Shown here: positions 33,388 to 42,545 of the stretch, one piece after another | How the letters are laid out: each line of letters opens with the position of its first letter | Numbering within the stretch: position 1 is the first letter of the stretch | From: Burkholderia cepacia ATCC 25416 | GTDB taxonomy: Bacteria > Pseudomonadota > Gammaproteobacteria > Burkholderiales > Burkholderiaceae | Length of the DNA: 64,000 nucleotides | NCBI RefSeq assembly: GCF_001411495.1 | Contig: NZ_CP012982.1 | Location: forward strand, 2,046,001-2,110,000 | Direction: 5' to 3' | Notes under the pieces: model-generated | The model's database searches: none | Told to the model about the DNA's origin: nothing | Seen by the model: only the letters and a program-made list of their open reading frames with translations | Made by a program: the position numbers and the translations under genes

Positions 33388-34284
33388 TCATCGCGCGCGC
33401 CCGACAGGCCCCGCCCCATGCGCCAGCGCCAGTTCGACGAACGCGCGCGCGGCCGCGCTCCGGTATGCCCCCTTGCGTTGCAGCAGCACGGCCGTACGCC
33501 GCAGGACGGCCGGTTCGAGCGCGACGGCGGCGAGATCGTCGTGGCCGCTCGCGATCGTCGCGGGCAGCAGCGTCGCGAGGTTCGTGCGGCGCACGATCTC
33601 GATCACGGCCCCCAGCGAATTCGCTTCCATCGACACGCGCGGCCGCACGTCGTGCTCGCGGAAATAGCGGTCGATCTGCACGCGTGTCGCGAATTCGGCC
33701 GTGAGCAGCACGAGCGACGCGTCGTGCAGCGCGCGCAGGCCGGCCTTGCGTTTTCCGGCGAGCGCATGGCGGCGGCTCACGACGAGCGCGAGCGTTTCGA
33801 CCAGCAGCGGTTGCGCTTCGAGATCCGCCGTCTGCACTTCGTCGAACGCGATGCCGACATCGAGCTCGTCGTCGACGAGCAGCGCCTCGATGCGTTCCTG
33901 CGACATCTCGCGCACCGACAGCGACACATCCGGATAGCGGCCGTGAAACGCCTCGACCAGCGGCCCGACGAGATAGCTCGTGAAGGTCGGCGTGACCGCG
34001 ATCCGCAGTGAGCCGCGGCTGAGATCCTGCACGTCGTGAATGGCGCGCCGGCCTTCCGCGAGATCGTGCAGCGCCTGCCGCGCATAGCGGAAATACACGT
34101 CGCCGGCGTCGGTCAGCCGCGTCACGCGCCCGGTGCGGTCGAACAGCTGCGCGCCGAGCGTTTCCTCGAGCTGGCGGATCTGCTGGGACAGCGCGGGCTG
34201 CGACACATGCAGCGCGGCGGCCGCGCGCGTGAAGCTGCGATGCTCGGCGACGGCGAGGAAGTAATGGATATGGCGCAGCAGCAT
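33388..34284 (-). CDS. cynR: LysR family regulator CynR
   Basis: 298 residues, ATG 34284. The N terminus [53 protein letters not shown] is the CynR-type helix-turn-helix, and the gene is divergent from cynT-cynS as in other bacteria. CynR activates the cyanate operon in response to cyanate or azide and represses itself. Two T-N11-A type sites lie in the 113-base gap to cynT. Confidence 0.9.
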   Translation of the reverse strand: MLLRHIHYFLAVAEHRSFTRAAAALHVSQPALSQQIRQLEETLGAQLFDRTGRVTRLTDAGDVYFRYARQALHDLAEGRRAIHDVQDLSRGSLRIAVTPTFTSYLVGPLVEAFHGRYPDVSLSVREMSQERIEALLVDDELDVGIAFDEVQTADLEAQPLLVETLALVVSRRHALAGKRKAGLRALHDASLVLLTAEFATRVQIDRYFREHDVRPRVSMEANSLGAVIEIVRRTNLATLLPATIASGHDDLAAVALEPAVLRRTAVLLQRKGAYRSAAARAFVELALAHGAGPVGRAR

Positions 34285-34294
34285 GGTGGTTCCT

Positions 34295-34309
34295 ATAAGT
34301 CCTGCTTAT
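34295..34309. promoter_or_regulatory. probable CynR binding site in the cynR-cynT gap
   Basis: ATAAG-TCCTG-CTTAT is a perfect 5-bp-arm dyad with the LysR T-N11-A spacing, 11 bases before the cynR start. A weaker dyad, TAAA-TCAGTCT-TTTA, follows at about 34321-34335, nearer to cynT. This two-site layout is usual for LysR activators. Confidence 0.65.
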
Positions 34310-34397
34310 CCGGTAGATCATAAATCAGTCTTTTACCTTATTGGAAGTCCGGCGTAACCTACCCTTCATCGATTCCATCCGCACCGGAGAACACGCG

Positions 34398-35057
34398 ATG
34401 AAGGACATCATCGAAGGCTTCCTGAAGTTCCAGCGCGACGCGTATCCGGCGCGCGCCACGCTGTTCCGCGATCTCGCGCGCAGCCAGCATCCGCGCGCGC
34501 TGTTCATCTCGTGCTCGGACAGCCGGCTCGTGCCCGAACTCGTCACGCAGCGCGAACCGGGCGACCTGTTCGTGATCCGCAATGCCGGCAACATCGTGCC
34601 GTCGTACGGCCCCGAGCCGGGCGGCGTGTCGGCGTCCGTCGAATACGCGGTGGCCGCGCTGCGCGTGACCGACGTCGTGATCTGCGGCCATTCCGATTGC
34701 GGCGCGATGACCGCGATTGCCACCTGCCAGTGCATGGACCACATGCCGGCCGTCGGCCACTGGCTGCGTTATGCCGATTCGGCGCGCGTCGTGAACGAGG
34801 CGCGCACGCATCGCAGCGAACGCGAGCGGATCGACTCGATGGTGCGCGAGAACGTCGTCGCGCAACTGGCGAACCTGAAGACGCACCCCGCCGTGCGGCT
34901 CGCGCTCGAAGAAGGGCGGCTCGCGCTGCACGGCTGGGTCTACGACATCGAATCGGGCTGCATCGACGCCCATGACGGCGCGACCGGCCGGTTCGTCTCC
35001 CTGGCGGACCATCCCGAGGTCCGCGCCACGCCCGCGACGCTTCCCGTCGCGGCGTGA
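34398..35057 (+). CDS. cynT: beta-carbonic anhydrase of the cyanate operon
   Basis: 219 residues from ATG 34398. Zinc enzyme of the beta class: Cys and Asp-Arg pair in ISCSDSR, and His/Cys in CGHSDCGAM. CynT returns the CO2 made by cyanase to bicarbonate, which cyanase needs as cosubstrate. The gene is 30 bases before cynS and divergent from cynR, the classical cyn arrangement. Confidence 0.95.
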   Translation: MKDIIEGFLKFQRDAYPARATLFRDLARSQHPRALFISCSDSRLVPELVTQREPGDLFVIRNAGNIVPSYGPEPGGVSASVEYAVAALRVTDVVICGHSDCGAMTAIATCQCMDHMPAVGHWLRYADSARVVNEARTHRSERERIDSMVRENVVAQLANLKTHPAVRLALEEGRLALHGWVYDIESGCIDAHDGATGRFVSLADHPEVRATPATLPVAA

Positions 35058-35087
35058 ATCGCTCCAACCTACCCACGAGGAATTGCC

Positions 35088-35558
35088 ATGATCCAGTCCC
35101 AGCACAGCCAGACCGCCCGCCACGCGCTCGCGGAGACCGTCGTTCTCGCGAAGGCGCGCAAGAACCTGTCGTTCGCGCAGCTCACCGAAGGCACGGGCCT
35201 GAGCGAAGCGTTCGTGACGGCCGCGCTGCTCGGCCAGCATGCGCTGCCGGCCGATGCGGCGCGCAATGTCGCCGACAAGCTCGGCCTCGACGACGACGCG
35301 GTGCTGCTGCTGCAGACGATCCCGCTGCGCGGCAGCATCGACGATCGCGTGCCGACCGACCCGACGATTTACCGCTTCTACGAAATGCTGCAGGTGTACG
35401 GCACGACGCTGAAGGCACTCGTACACGAGAAGTTCGGCGACGGCATCATCAGCGCGATCAATTTCCGGCTCGACGTGAAAAAGGTCGACGATCCCGAGGG
35501 CGGTTCGCGTGCGGTGATCACGCTCGACGGCAAGTACCTGCCGACCAAGCCGTTCTGA
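35088..35558 (+). CDS. cynS: cyanate hydratase (cyanase)
   Basis: 156 residues, ATG 35088 with GAGG upstream. Catalyses cyanate plus bicarbonate to carbamate and CO2, giving ammonia. The catalytic Arg, Glu and Ser are visible in [32 protein letters not shown]. Length equals the family norm, and the C-terminal dimer domain ends in [10 protein letters not shown] as usual. Confidence 0.97.
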   Translation: MIQSQHSQTARHALAETVVLAKARKNLSFAQLTEGTGLSEAFVTAALLGQHALPADAARNVADKLGLDDDAVLLLQTIPLRGSIDDRVPTDPTIYRFYEMLQVYGTTLKALVHEKFGDGIISAINFRLDVKKVDDPEGGSRAVITLDGKYLPTKPF

Positions 35559-35665
35559 CGCCGGCGCGGCGCCGCGGCAGCGGTGCCGTGCAGGCTCTCG
35601 CCCGACGTGCATCGGCCACCGGCCGGCGCACGTTCCCGCCATGCCGTTTCAACCAGGACGCAGCC

Positions 35666-36133
35666 ATGGATTTTGTGAAACGCACGATCGATCTTGCGAT
35701 GAAGAACGTGGAAGAGGGCGGCCGTCCGTTCGCGACGGTGATCGTCCGCGACGGCGAGATCGTCGCGGAGAGCCCGAACCTCGTCGCGCAAACCAGCGAC
35801 CCGACCGCGCACGCCGAGATCCTCGCGGTGCGCGACGCTTGCCGCAAGCTCGGCACCGAGCACCTGACCGACTGCGAGATCTACATTCTCGCGAGCCCGT
35901 GCCCGATGTGCCTCGGCGCGCTGTACTACTGCAGCCCGAAACGCGTGATCTACATCACGACGCGCGAGGACTACGCGCCGTTCTACCGCGACGACCGCAA
36001 GTATTTCGAGCTCGACACGTTCTATGCCGAATATGCGAAGCCGATCGAGGCGCGCCGGCTGCCGATGGTGCAGCAGAAGCACGGCGGCGCGATCGACGTG
36101 TACCGGCGCTGGAAGGAACTGAACGCGAAGTGA
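35666..36133 (+). CDS. nucleoside/guanine deaminase-like protein (cytidine deaminase superfamily)
   Basis: 155 residues from ATG 35666. Zinc deaminase: HAE (THAHAEILAVRDAC: His ligand and proton-shuttle Glu) and PCxxC (SPCPMCLGALYYC) are both intact. The C-terminal half (YAPFYRDDRKYFELDTFYAEYAKPIEARRLPMVQQ) resembles guanine-deaminase-type members rather than tRNA adenosine deaminases. It hydrolyses an amino group from a base or related ring, releasing ammonia. It lies 107 bases after cynS in the same orientation, so it may belong to the cyanate operon; the link would be nitrogen salvage (inference). The substrate is unknown. Confidence 0.85.
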   Translation: MDFVKRTIDLAMKNVEEGGRPFATVIVRDGEIVAESPNLVAQTSDPTAHAEILAVRDACRKLGTEHLTDCEIYILASPCPMCLGALYYCSPKRVIYITTREDYAPFYRDDRKYFELDTFYAEYAKPIEARRLPMVQQKHGGAIDVYRRWKELNAK

Positions 36134-36611
36134 CGTGACCTGCGCGGCGCCCAGGCCGCGCGTTGCAGCCGCCCGGCTGCTCGTTTTCCCCACCCTCCGT
36201 TTCGTCTTCCGTGTCATCCGGCGGCGTCCGTGCCGCCGGGGCGCCCGCGCTGCCGCGCGAGGCGGGTCGTGCCCCCGTTTTCCCACCTTCCCAAACATCG
36301 ATCCCGTTCAATGTCCGGAACGGAAATCCGCGATCCAAAAGGTTTTTGACGGGTTTAAAAATTCGCACTGGAGACGACGAAAACGTGCGGAAAGCCCGAT
36401 GAAAACCGATGAAATCTTCATGACAGCCAGCGCGGTGGCCGCGGTCGTTCGCGACTGATCGCCATCGATCGCCGTGCGTTTTCCCTGCCTGTTTCGTTGC
36501 GCCATTCGTTCCGGACGAGGAATCGCTCGATCCCTCTCCGCCAGCACCGCCCGACTGCCGCCGGTCGCGCGTGACGCCTGAGATTCGCTTACCTGCTTGA
36601 AACGGACCATC
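36134..36611. promoter_or_regulatory. upstream region of the polyamine transporter operon
   Basis: 478 bases without a credible gene. An 8-bp stem (CCGGCGGC at 36218-36225 with GCCGCCGG at 36232-36239) without a T-run could weakly end the cyn transcript. A short dyad ATGAA-ATC-TTCAT lies at 36409-36421 after a repeat of CCGATGAAA. The AT-richer part 36330-36425 is the likely promoter of potG. Confidence 0.4.
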
Positions 36612-37766
36612 ATGAAACGGGATTCATTCAGTACACCTGATGCGATGCATCGACCGACGACGAACATGCTCAAGCCGAACGACACGTTCGTGCGCATCGA
36701 AAACGTCGTGAAGAAATTCGGCGACAGCACGGCCGTCGACAACGTGAACCTGACGATCGCGAAGAACGAGCTGTTCGCGTTGCTCGGCAGCTCGGGCTGC
36801 GGCAAGTCGACGCTGCTGCGCATGCTCGCCGGGCTCGAGACGGCCACCTCCGGCAAGATCTTCGTCGACGGCGAGGACCTCGCGTCGCTGCCGCCGTACC
36901 GCCGCCCGGTCAACATGATGTTCCAGTCGTACGCGCTGTTCCCGCACATGACGGTCGAATCGAACGTCGCGTTCGGCCTGAAGCAGGAAGGCACACCGAA
37001 GAACGAGATCCGGGAGCGCGTGGCCGATGCACTCGCGCTCGTGCAGATGAGCAAGTACGCGAAGCGCAAGCCGCATCAGCTCTCCGGCGGCCAGCAGCAG
37101 CGCGTCGCGCTGGCCCGCTCGCTGGTCAAGCGCCCGAAGCTGCTGCTGCTCGACGAGCCGATGTCGGCGCTCGACAAGAAGATCCGCCAGAAGACCCAGC
37201 TCGAACTCGTGAACATCATCGAGAAGGTCGACGTGACCTGCGTGATGGTCACGCACGACCAGGAAGAAGCGATGACGATGGCGAGCCGCCTCGCGGTGAT
37301 GAGCGAAGGCAAGATCGTGCAGATCGGCTCGCCCGGCGAAGTCTACGAATACCCGAACAGCCGTTTCTCGGCCGAATTCATCGGCTCGACCAACCTCTTC
37401 GAAGGACGCGTGGTCGAGGACGAACCCGACCACATCTTCGTCGAAAGCGACGACCTCGAAGCGCGCATGTACGTGAGCCACGGCGTGACGGGCCCGCTCG
37501 GCATGCCGGTCGGCATCTCGGTGCGTCCGGAGCGCGTGCACGTGTCGCGCGAGAAACCGGGCTCGAAACACAACTGGGCGCGCGGCGTCGTGACCGACAT
37601 CGCGTACATGGGCAGCTACTCGCTGTACCACGTGCGCCTGCCGAGCGGCAAGACGGTGGTGTCGAACCTGTCGAGCTCGCACCTGATGAACGACAACGCG
37701 CCGGCGTGGAACGACGACGTGTTCGTGTCGTGGTCGCCGGCCAGCGGCGTCGTGCTGACGCAGTGA
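36612..37766 (+). CDS. potG: polyamine-type ABC transporter ATP-binding protein (PotG/PotA-like)
   Basis: 384 residues from ATG 36612; an internal ATG at 36666 would give a shorter, also plausible form. Walker A GSSGCGKST, Q-loop MFQSYALFPHMTV, signature LSGGQQQRVALARSLV, Walker B LLLDEPMSALDKK, switch VTHDQEEAM. The C-terminal TOBE domain (about residues 290-384) ends in DDVFVSWSPASGVVLTQ, which resembles PotG. Drives putrescine/spermidine-type import. Followed after 10 bases by the permease. Confidence 0.92.
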   Translation: MKRDSFSTPDAMHRPTTNMLKPNDTFVRIENVVKKFGDSTAVDNVNLTIAKNELFALLGSSGCGKSTLLRMLAGLETATSGKIFVDGEDLASLPPYRRPVNMMFQSYALFPHMTVESNVAFGLKQEGTPKNEIRERVADALALVQMSKYAKRKPHQLSGGQQQRVALARSLVKRPKLLLLDEPMSALDKKIRQKTQLELVNIIEKVDVTCVMVTHDQEEAMTMASRLAVMSEGKIVQIGSPGEVYEYPNSRFSAEFIGSTNLFEGRVVEDEPDHIFVESDDLEARMYVSHGVTGPLGMPVGISVRPERVHVSREKPGSKHNWARGVVTDIAYMGSYSLYHVRLPSGKTVVSNLSSSHLMNDNAPAWNDDVFVSWSPASGVVLTQ

Positions 37767-37776
37767 GGACGCCACG

Positions 37777-38763
37777 ATGAGAACCTCCGCTTCCACTCCG
37801 TCCGCGCCGGTGTCTGCCGGCGCCGCGAGCACCGGCGCCGGCAGATCGCGCCCGGGCCGTTTCTCGATGCTGTCGCGCTTCCTGCCGTCGGGCCGCAGCG
37901 TCGCGATCGGCGTGCCGTTCGTGTGGCTCGCGATCTTCTTCGCGCTGCCGTTCGTGCTGGTGCTGAAGATCAGCTTCGCCGACCAGGTGATGGGCATCCC
38001 GCCGTACACGTCGCTCGTCGAGATCAAGGATGGCGTCGTGCACTTCGCGCTGCAGCTGTCGCACTACGCGTTCCTGCTGCAGGACGACCTGTACATCGCG
38101 ACCTACCTCAGCTCGCTGAAGATGGCCGCCGTGTCGACCGTGCTGTGCCTGCTGATCGGCTATCCGATGGCGTACTACATCGCGCGCTCGGAACCGAACC
38201 GCCGCAACGTGCTGATGATGGCCGTGATGCTGCCGTTCTGGACGTCGTTCCTGATCCGCGTGTACGCGTGGATCGGGATCCTGAAGGACGACGGCCTCCT
38301 GAACCACACGCTGATCGCGCTGGGCATCATCCACACGCCGCTGCGCCTCTATCACAGCGACGCGGGCGTCTACATCGGGATGGTCTATTCGTACCTGCCG
38401 TTCATGGTGATGCCGCTGTACGCGCACCTCGTGAAGATGGACCTCACGCTGCTCGAGGCCGCATACGACCTCGGTGCGAAGCCGTGGGTCGCGTTCACGC
38501 GCATCACGCTGCCGCTGTCGAAGAACGGGATCATCGCCGGCAGCCTGCTGGTGTTCATCCCGGCGGTGGGCGAGTACGTGATTCCGGAACTGCTGGGCGG
38601 CGCCGACACGCTGATGATCGGGCGCGTGATGTGGGATGAATTCTTCAACAACATGGACTGGCCGATGGCGTCCGCGGTGACGGTCGCGATGGTGATGCTG
38701 CTGCTGGTGCCGATGGCGCTGTTCCAGTACTACCAGGTCAAGGAACTGGAGGACGCGAAATGA
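37777..38763 (+). CDS. potH: polyamine-type ABC transporter permease (PotH-like)
   Basis: 328 residues. A 30-residue Ala/Ser/Gly-rich cytoplasmic lead precedes six membrane helices; the EAA loop is LLEAAYDLGAKPWVAFTRITLPLSKNGIIAG. PSGRSVAIGVPFVWLAIFFALPFVLVLKISFAD is the PotH/PotB first-helix region. The stop overlaps the next start as ATGA, coupling it to potI. Confidence 0.93.
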   Translation: MRTSASTPSAPVSAGAASTGAGRSRPGRFSMLSRFLPSGRSVAIGVPFVWLAIFFALPFVLVLKISFADQVMGIPPYTSLVEIKDGVVHFALQLSHYAFLLQDDLYIATYLSSLKMAAVSTVLCLLIGYPMAYYIARSEPNRRNVLMMAVMLPFWTSFLIRVYAWIGILKDDGLLNHTLIALGIIHTPLRLYHSDAGVYIGMVYSYLPFMVMPLYAHLVKMDLTLLEAAYDLGAKPWVAFTRITLPLSKNGIIAGSLLVFIPAVGEYVIPELLGGADTLMIGRVMWDEFFNNMDWPMASAVTVAMVMLLLVPMALFQYYQVKELEDAK

Positions 38764-39599
38764 TCAAGCCGAGCAAACCGCTGTCGACAGGCGTCCTCGC
38801 CTTCGGCTTCCTGTTCCTGTACATCCCGATCATCAGCCTGGTGGTGTACTCGTTCAACGAGTCGAAGCTGGTGACCGTGTGGTCGGGCTTCTCGCTGAAG
38901 TGGTACAGCGCGCTGCTGGACGACGACGAGCTGCTGACCGCCGCGTGGCTGTCGCTGAAGATCGGCCTCTTGACGGCCACCGCGTCGGTCGTGATCGGCA
39001 CGTGGGCGGGTTTCGTGCTCGCGCGCTTCGGCCGCTTCAAGGGCTTCACGCTGTACACGGGGATGATCAACGCGCCGCTGGTGATTCCGGAAGTGATCCA
39101 GGGCATCTCGCTGTTGTTGCTGTTCGTTGCGCTGGAGCAGATGTTCGGCTGGCCGAAGGGGCGCGGGATGGTGACGATCTGGATCGGCCACGTGATGCTG
39201 TGCGTGTCGTACGTGGCGATCATCGTGCAGTCGCGCGTGAAGGAGATGAACAAGTCGCTGGAGGAGGCGGCGCTCGATCTGGGCGCAACGCCGCTGAAGG
39301 TGTTCTTCGTGGTGACGCTGCCGCTGATCTCGCAGGCGCTGCTGTCGGGGTGGCTGCTGTCGTTCACGCTGTCGATCGACGACCTGGTGCTGTCGGCGTT
39401 CCTGTCGGGGCCGGGGTCGACGACGTTGCCGCTGGTGGTGTTCTCGCGCGTGCGGCTGGGGCTGAACCCGGAGATGAACGCGCTGGCGACGCTGTTCATC
39501 ACGGCGGTGACGATCGGCGTGATCGTCGTGAACCGGATGATGATCGCGCGCGAACGGCGCCGCGTGGCCGACATGAAGGCGGCGTTCGCGGTGGCGTGA
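38760..39599 (+). CDS. potI: polyamine-type ABC transporter permease (PotI-like)
   Basis: 279 residues, six helices, EAA loop LEEAALDLGATPLKVFFVVTLPLISQALLSG. Second permease of the polyamine importer, start overlapping potH. No binding protein (potF/potD) is encoded next to it: the next plus-strand gene is a GNAT acetyltransferase. The transporter must borrow a binding protein encoded elsewhere, or the operon has lost it. Confidence 0.93.
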   Translation: MIKPSKPLSTGVLAFGFLFLYIPIISLVVYSFNESKLVTVWSGFSLKWYSALLDDDELLTAAWLSLKIGLLTATASVVIGTWAGFVLARFGRFKGFTLYTGMINAPLVIPEVIQGISLLLLFVALEQMFGWPKGRGMVTIWIGHVMLCVSYVAIIVQSRVKEMNKSLEEAALDLGATPLKVFFVVTLPLISQALLSGWLLSFTLSIDDLVLSAFLSGPGSTTLPLVVFSRVRLGLNPEMNALATLFITAVTIGVIVVNRMMIARERRRVADMKAAFAVA

Positions 39600-39635
39600 G
39601 CGCGGGCATGATGGTGTGACGGCATGACGAAAGCG

Positions 39636-39664
39636 ACGGCGGGCGCATGACGGGCCCGCCGTTT
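39636..39664 (+). terminator. stem-loop after potI
   Basis: ACGGCGGG (39636-39643) pairs with CCCGCCGT (39655-39662), 11-base loop, followed by only two or three T. It is the best candidate end of the potGHI transcript but a weak intrinsic terminator. Confidence 0.4.
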
Positions 39665-39980
39665 GCGTGGGTCGCTTGCTCGCGGGGAGGGAAACGGGGC
39701 GATCGTGCGCGGTGTGCACGCTCATGACCGAGCGGGTCGGTTACGGTGACTGTGGCGATGCCACGTCCAAGGCGGCGCAGCCGCCGCGATTCGCAACGGT
39801 GCCTTCGGCGCCGGGTTTCGGGTTCCCGATGTGGCCGAACGACGCGTGGGAATGCCACATCGCACGCGATATCGCGCGCGAGCGGCGCGGTCGCCACGCA
39901 GCGGGCGACGCGCTATAGTCGTGCGACGCCCGCTGACGGTGCGATACACCCGGCGGCCCTTTCACGCACGCGTTCTCCCG

Positions 39981-40415
39981 ATGACAGCCCTTCCCGACGT
40001 TACCCTGCGACTGACCGACATCGAGCAGCCGGCCGCACACGATTTCATCAGCCGCAAGCTCGGCGAATTCAATCACGCGATGACGGGGCGCGCCGACGCG
40101 GCCACGCTCGACGTGTACGTGACCGATCCCGCGACGGGCGAGATCGTGGGCGGCCTGACGGGGCGCACGTCGCTCGGTCTCTTCTTCATCGATCTGTTCT
40201 ACCTGCCCGAATCGCTGCGCGGCGGCGGGTTCGGCAGCCGGCTGCTGCGCGAGGCCGAAGCGGAAGCGAAACGACGCGGATGCGCGCGGGCGGTGCTCTA
40301 CACGATCTCGTTCCAGGCGCCGGATTTCTACCGGAAGCAGGGTTACGAAGCATTCGGCGAAGTGCCGTGCGAACCGGAAGGCACGTCGCGCGTGTTCATG
40401 GTGAAGGTGCTTTGA
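39981..40415 (+). CDS. GNAT family N-acetyltransferase
   Basis: 144 residues from ATG 39981. Acetyl-CoA binding motif A is clear: LFFIDLFYLPESLRGGGFGSRLLREAEAEAKRRGC (R-x-x-G-x-G/A type), followed by motif B YTISFQAPDFYRKQGYEAFGEV. Acts on an unknown amine or small molecule. It lies downstream of the polyamine transporter but about 380 bases away, so a polyamine substrate is only a guess. Confidence 0.85.
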   Translation: MTALPDVTLRLTDIEQPAAHDFISRKLGEFNHAMTGRADAATLDVYVTDPATGEIVGGLTGRTSLGLFFIDLFYLPESLRGGGFGSRLLREAEAEAKRRGCARAVLYTISFQAPDFYRKQGYEAFGEVPCEPEGTSRVFMVKVL

Positions 40416-40443
40416 ACCGGTTCGTCCGTCGTGCGTCGCGCGC

Positions 40444-41019
40444 TCAGATTCTCGTGGCGATCGCCTTGGGCGTATAGCTGGCGTGAGTGGCCGGATCGAC
40501 GAACCGGCCTCTGAAATATCCGTCGCCGTTCGCGTCGGATACGAACGTCTGATGGGCCGGATCCAGCATGCGGCGCCAGAATGCGTTCCGGCGTTCGATG
40601 TTGTCGATCGTTTGCGTCTTCCCGAGAATGTGGCCGGTCATCGTTGCGTCCTTGTCGCTGAGACTGCCGGCGAGCAGGAGCGAGAAGCCCGGCGGAAGGG
40701 GAAGCGTTCGATGGATCTCCGACCAGCACAGCGTGCCGATGCCCCGGCAGCACAATTCCGGCGGAAGCATGAAGTCGCCGATGTGCATCTTGAACGACGA
40801 GTCGTCGAGCGGAAGCCACCGTTCGCTGAACGGGAATTTCCTGACCCGGGTGGACGATCCGAATGGCGACTCCCGGTATTCGAATTCGACGGACACGCGG
40901 CCCGTGCAGCAGCGATCGGGCAACGCGTCCAGTTTGTCGATTTCCTGCACGATCGTCATGGTCGCGATCGGCACGCCTTGCAGATCGGCGATCCGGTACG
41001 AATGCCGCGTGGTGTTCAT
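40444..41019 (-). CDS. hypothetical protein
   Basis: 191 residues from ATG 41019, with GAGG upstream; the longer frame upstream has no signal for a start. Contains FEYRESPFGSSTRVRKFPFSERWLPLDDSSFKMHIGDFMLPPELCCRGIGTLCWSEIHRTLPLPPGFSLLLAGSLSDKDATM, a mixed alpha/beta soluble fold with a possible acyltransferase-like GIGTLCW turn, but no clear family. The region is less GC-rich than the surroundings. It stands between convergent GNAT and PLP-enzyme genes. Confidence 0.65.
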   Translation of the reverse strand: MNTTRHSYRIADLQGVPIATMTIVQEIDKLDALPDRCCTGRVSVEFEYRESPFGSSTRVRKFPFSERWLPLDDSSFKMHIGDFMLPPELCCRGIGTLCWSEIHRTLPLPPGFSLLLAGSLSDKDATMTGHILGKTQTIDNIERRNAFWRRMLDPAHQTFVSDANGDGYFRGRFVDPATHASYTPKAIATRI

Positions 41020-41121
41020 CGTGTTGATCCTCGAGCAAGCACGACGACGGAGCTCGAACGTCGGCATCCGGGCGTCGGCAGCGTGCCCCGTGCCGGCGGC
41101 ACGGAGCACACGCCATCCGCG

Positions 41122-42405
41122 TCAGCAATGCTCCAGCGCGTACGACAGGTCGGCGATCAGGTCGTCCGGATGTTCGAGCCCGACCGACACGCGAATCAGC
41201 CCTTCCGACACACCGGCCGCTGCGCGCGCTTCGGCCGGCACGCCCGAATGTGTCGTCGATGCCGGATGGCAGATCAGCGATTCCGTGCCGCCGAGACTGA
41301 CCGCGGACTTGAAGAGCGTCAGGTGGTTGATGAACCTGAACGCCTGCTCGCGGCCGCCGTCGAGGATGAACGCGAACGTCGAGCCGGGCCCGCTGCACTG
41401 GCGCCGGTAGACGGCCTGGTAGGCCGGATCGTCGATGAGCTCGGGATGCAGCACGCGCACCGGCCGATGCGGATTGCCGGCGAGCCAGCGGGCGACGGCG
41501 CTGCCGCTGCGTGCGGCCTGCTGCATGCGCAGTACGAGCGTTTCCATCGAGCGCGTGATCATCCATGACGAATGCGGGTCGAGCTGCGAGCCGAGCGTGC
41601 TGCGGACCGAGCGGATCTTCGTGATCAGGTCGCGGGTGCCGGTCACGCCGCCGGCGACGAGGTCGCTATGCCCGCCGATGTATTTCGTCAGCGAGTACAC
41701 GCTCAGGTCTATGCCTTGCCGCGACGGCTTCTGATACAGCGGCCCGAGCAGCGTGTTGTCGCAGACCGACAGCGGGCGGTAGCCGTGCCGCGCTTCGAAC
41801 GCATCGATTTCGCTGCGCAGCCCGTCGAGGTCGAACAGCGCGTTGGTCGGGTTGGCGGGCGTCTCGATGTAGCACATCCGCACGTTGCCCTTTTGCGCGG
41901 CCGCTTCGAGCGCGGCGCGGATCGCGCTGGTGGACAGCCCGTCGGCGATCACTTCGGAGCGGATGCCCCACTCGGGCAGGAACTTCGAGATCAGCGTTTC
42001 GGTGCCGCCGTACAGCGGCACGGACTGGACGACGCAGTCGCCCGGCCGCAGGAACGTCAGCAGGATCGCGGCGATTGCCGACATGCCGCTCGACGTCACG
42101 ACGGCGGCTTCGGAATCGTCGAGCAGCGCGAGGCGATCCTCGACGATCTCCAGGTTCGGGTGATTGAAACGGCTGTAGACGAGGCCCGCGCCTTCGCCTT
42201 CGGGCGAAGGCTTGCGCCCGGCCACGACGTCGAAGAATTCGGCGCCGTCCTCGGCCGTGCGGAACGCGAACGTCGACGTGAGGAACACGGGCGGCTTCAC
42301 CGATCCTTCCGACAGGAACGGATCGTAGCCGTACGACATCATCTGGGTTTCGGGATGGAGTTCCCGGTCTGCAATCTTGCGCTTGTGGTAGTTGCGATAG
42401 GCCAT
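41122..42405 (-). CDS. Cys/Met metabolism PLP-dependent enzyme (cystathionine gamma-synthase family)
   Basis: 427 residues from ATG 42405. Fold type I aminotransferase-like PLP enzyme: AAVVTSSGMSAIAAILLTFLRPGD (cofactor phosphate loop), YIETPANPTNALFDLDGL, CDNTLLGPLYQKPSRQGIDLSVYSLTKYIGGHSDLVAGGV with the PLP Lys in SLTKYIGGH. The C-terminal SLGGTESLICHPASTTHS is the substrate Arg/Ser region typical of the family. It could be a cystathionine synthase/lyase or methionine gamma-lyase; the longer N terminus (about 40 residues before the first conserved block) marks a subgroup I cannot assign. It is 140 bases upstream-facing from a LysR gene. Confidence 0.87.
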   Translation of the reverse strand: MAYRNYHKRKIADRELHPETQMMSYGYDPFLSEGSVKPPVFLTSTFAFRTAEDGAEFFDVVAGRKPSPEGEGAGLVYSRFNHPNLEIVEDRLALLDDSEAAVVTSSGMSAIAAILLTFLRPGDCVVQSVPLYGGTETLISKFLPEWGIRSEVIADGLSTSAIRAALEAAAQKGNVRMCYIETPANPTNALFDLDGLRSEIDAFEARHGYRPLSVCDNTLLGPLYQKPSRQGIDLSVYSLTKYIGGHSDLVAGGVTGTRDLITKIRSVRSTLGSQLDPHSSWMITRSMETLVLRMQQAARSGSAVARWLAGNPHRPVRVLHPELIDDPAYQAVYRRQCSGPGSTFAFILDGGREQAFRFINHLTLFKSAVSLGGTESLICHPASTTHSGVPAEARAAAGVSEGLIRVSVGLEHPDDLIADLSYALEHC

Positions 42406-42545
42406 GCGGTGCTCCGTGCAGGGGTGGTGAGGAACGGCCGTTGCAGCGGCGGCATGACGCGTGCGGCGCCGGGTAGGCACCGTTCGTCGCGACCGCGTGA
42501 CGCGATACTACCCGAAGGCATGGCCTTCGTGACGCGCGACTGTCA

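Noticed and set aside
36218..36239. 8-bp stem after the deaminase gene as a terminator
   Set aside because: No T-run follows; mentioned only as a weak structure.
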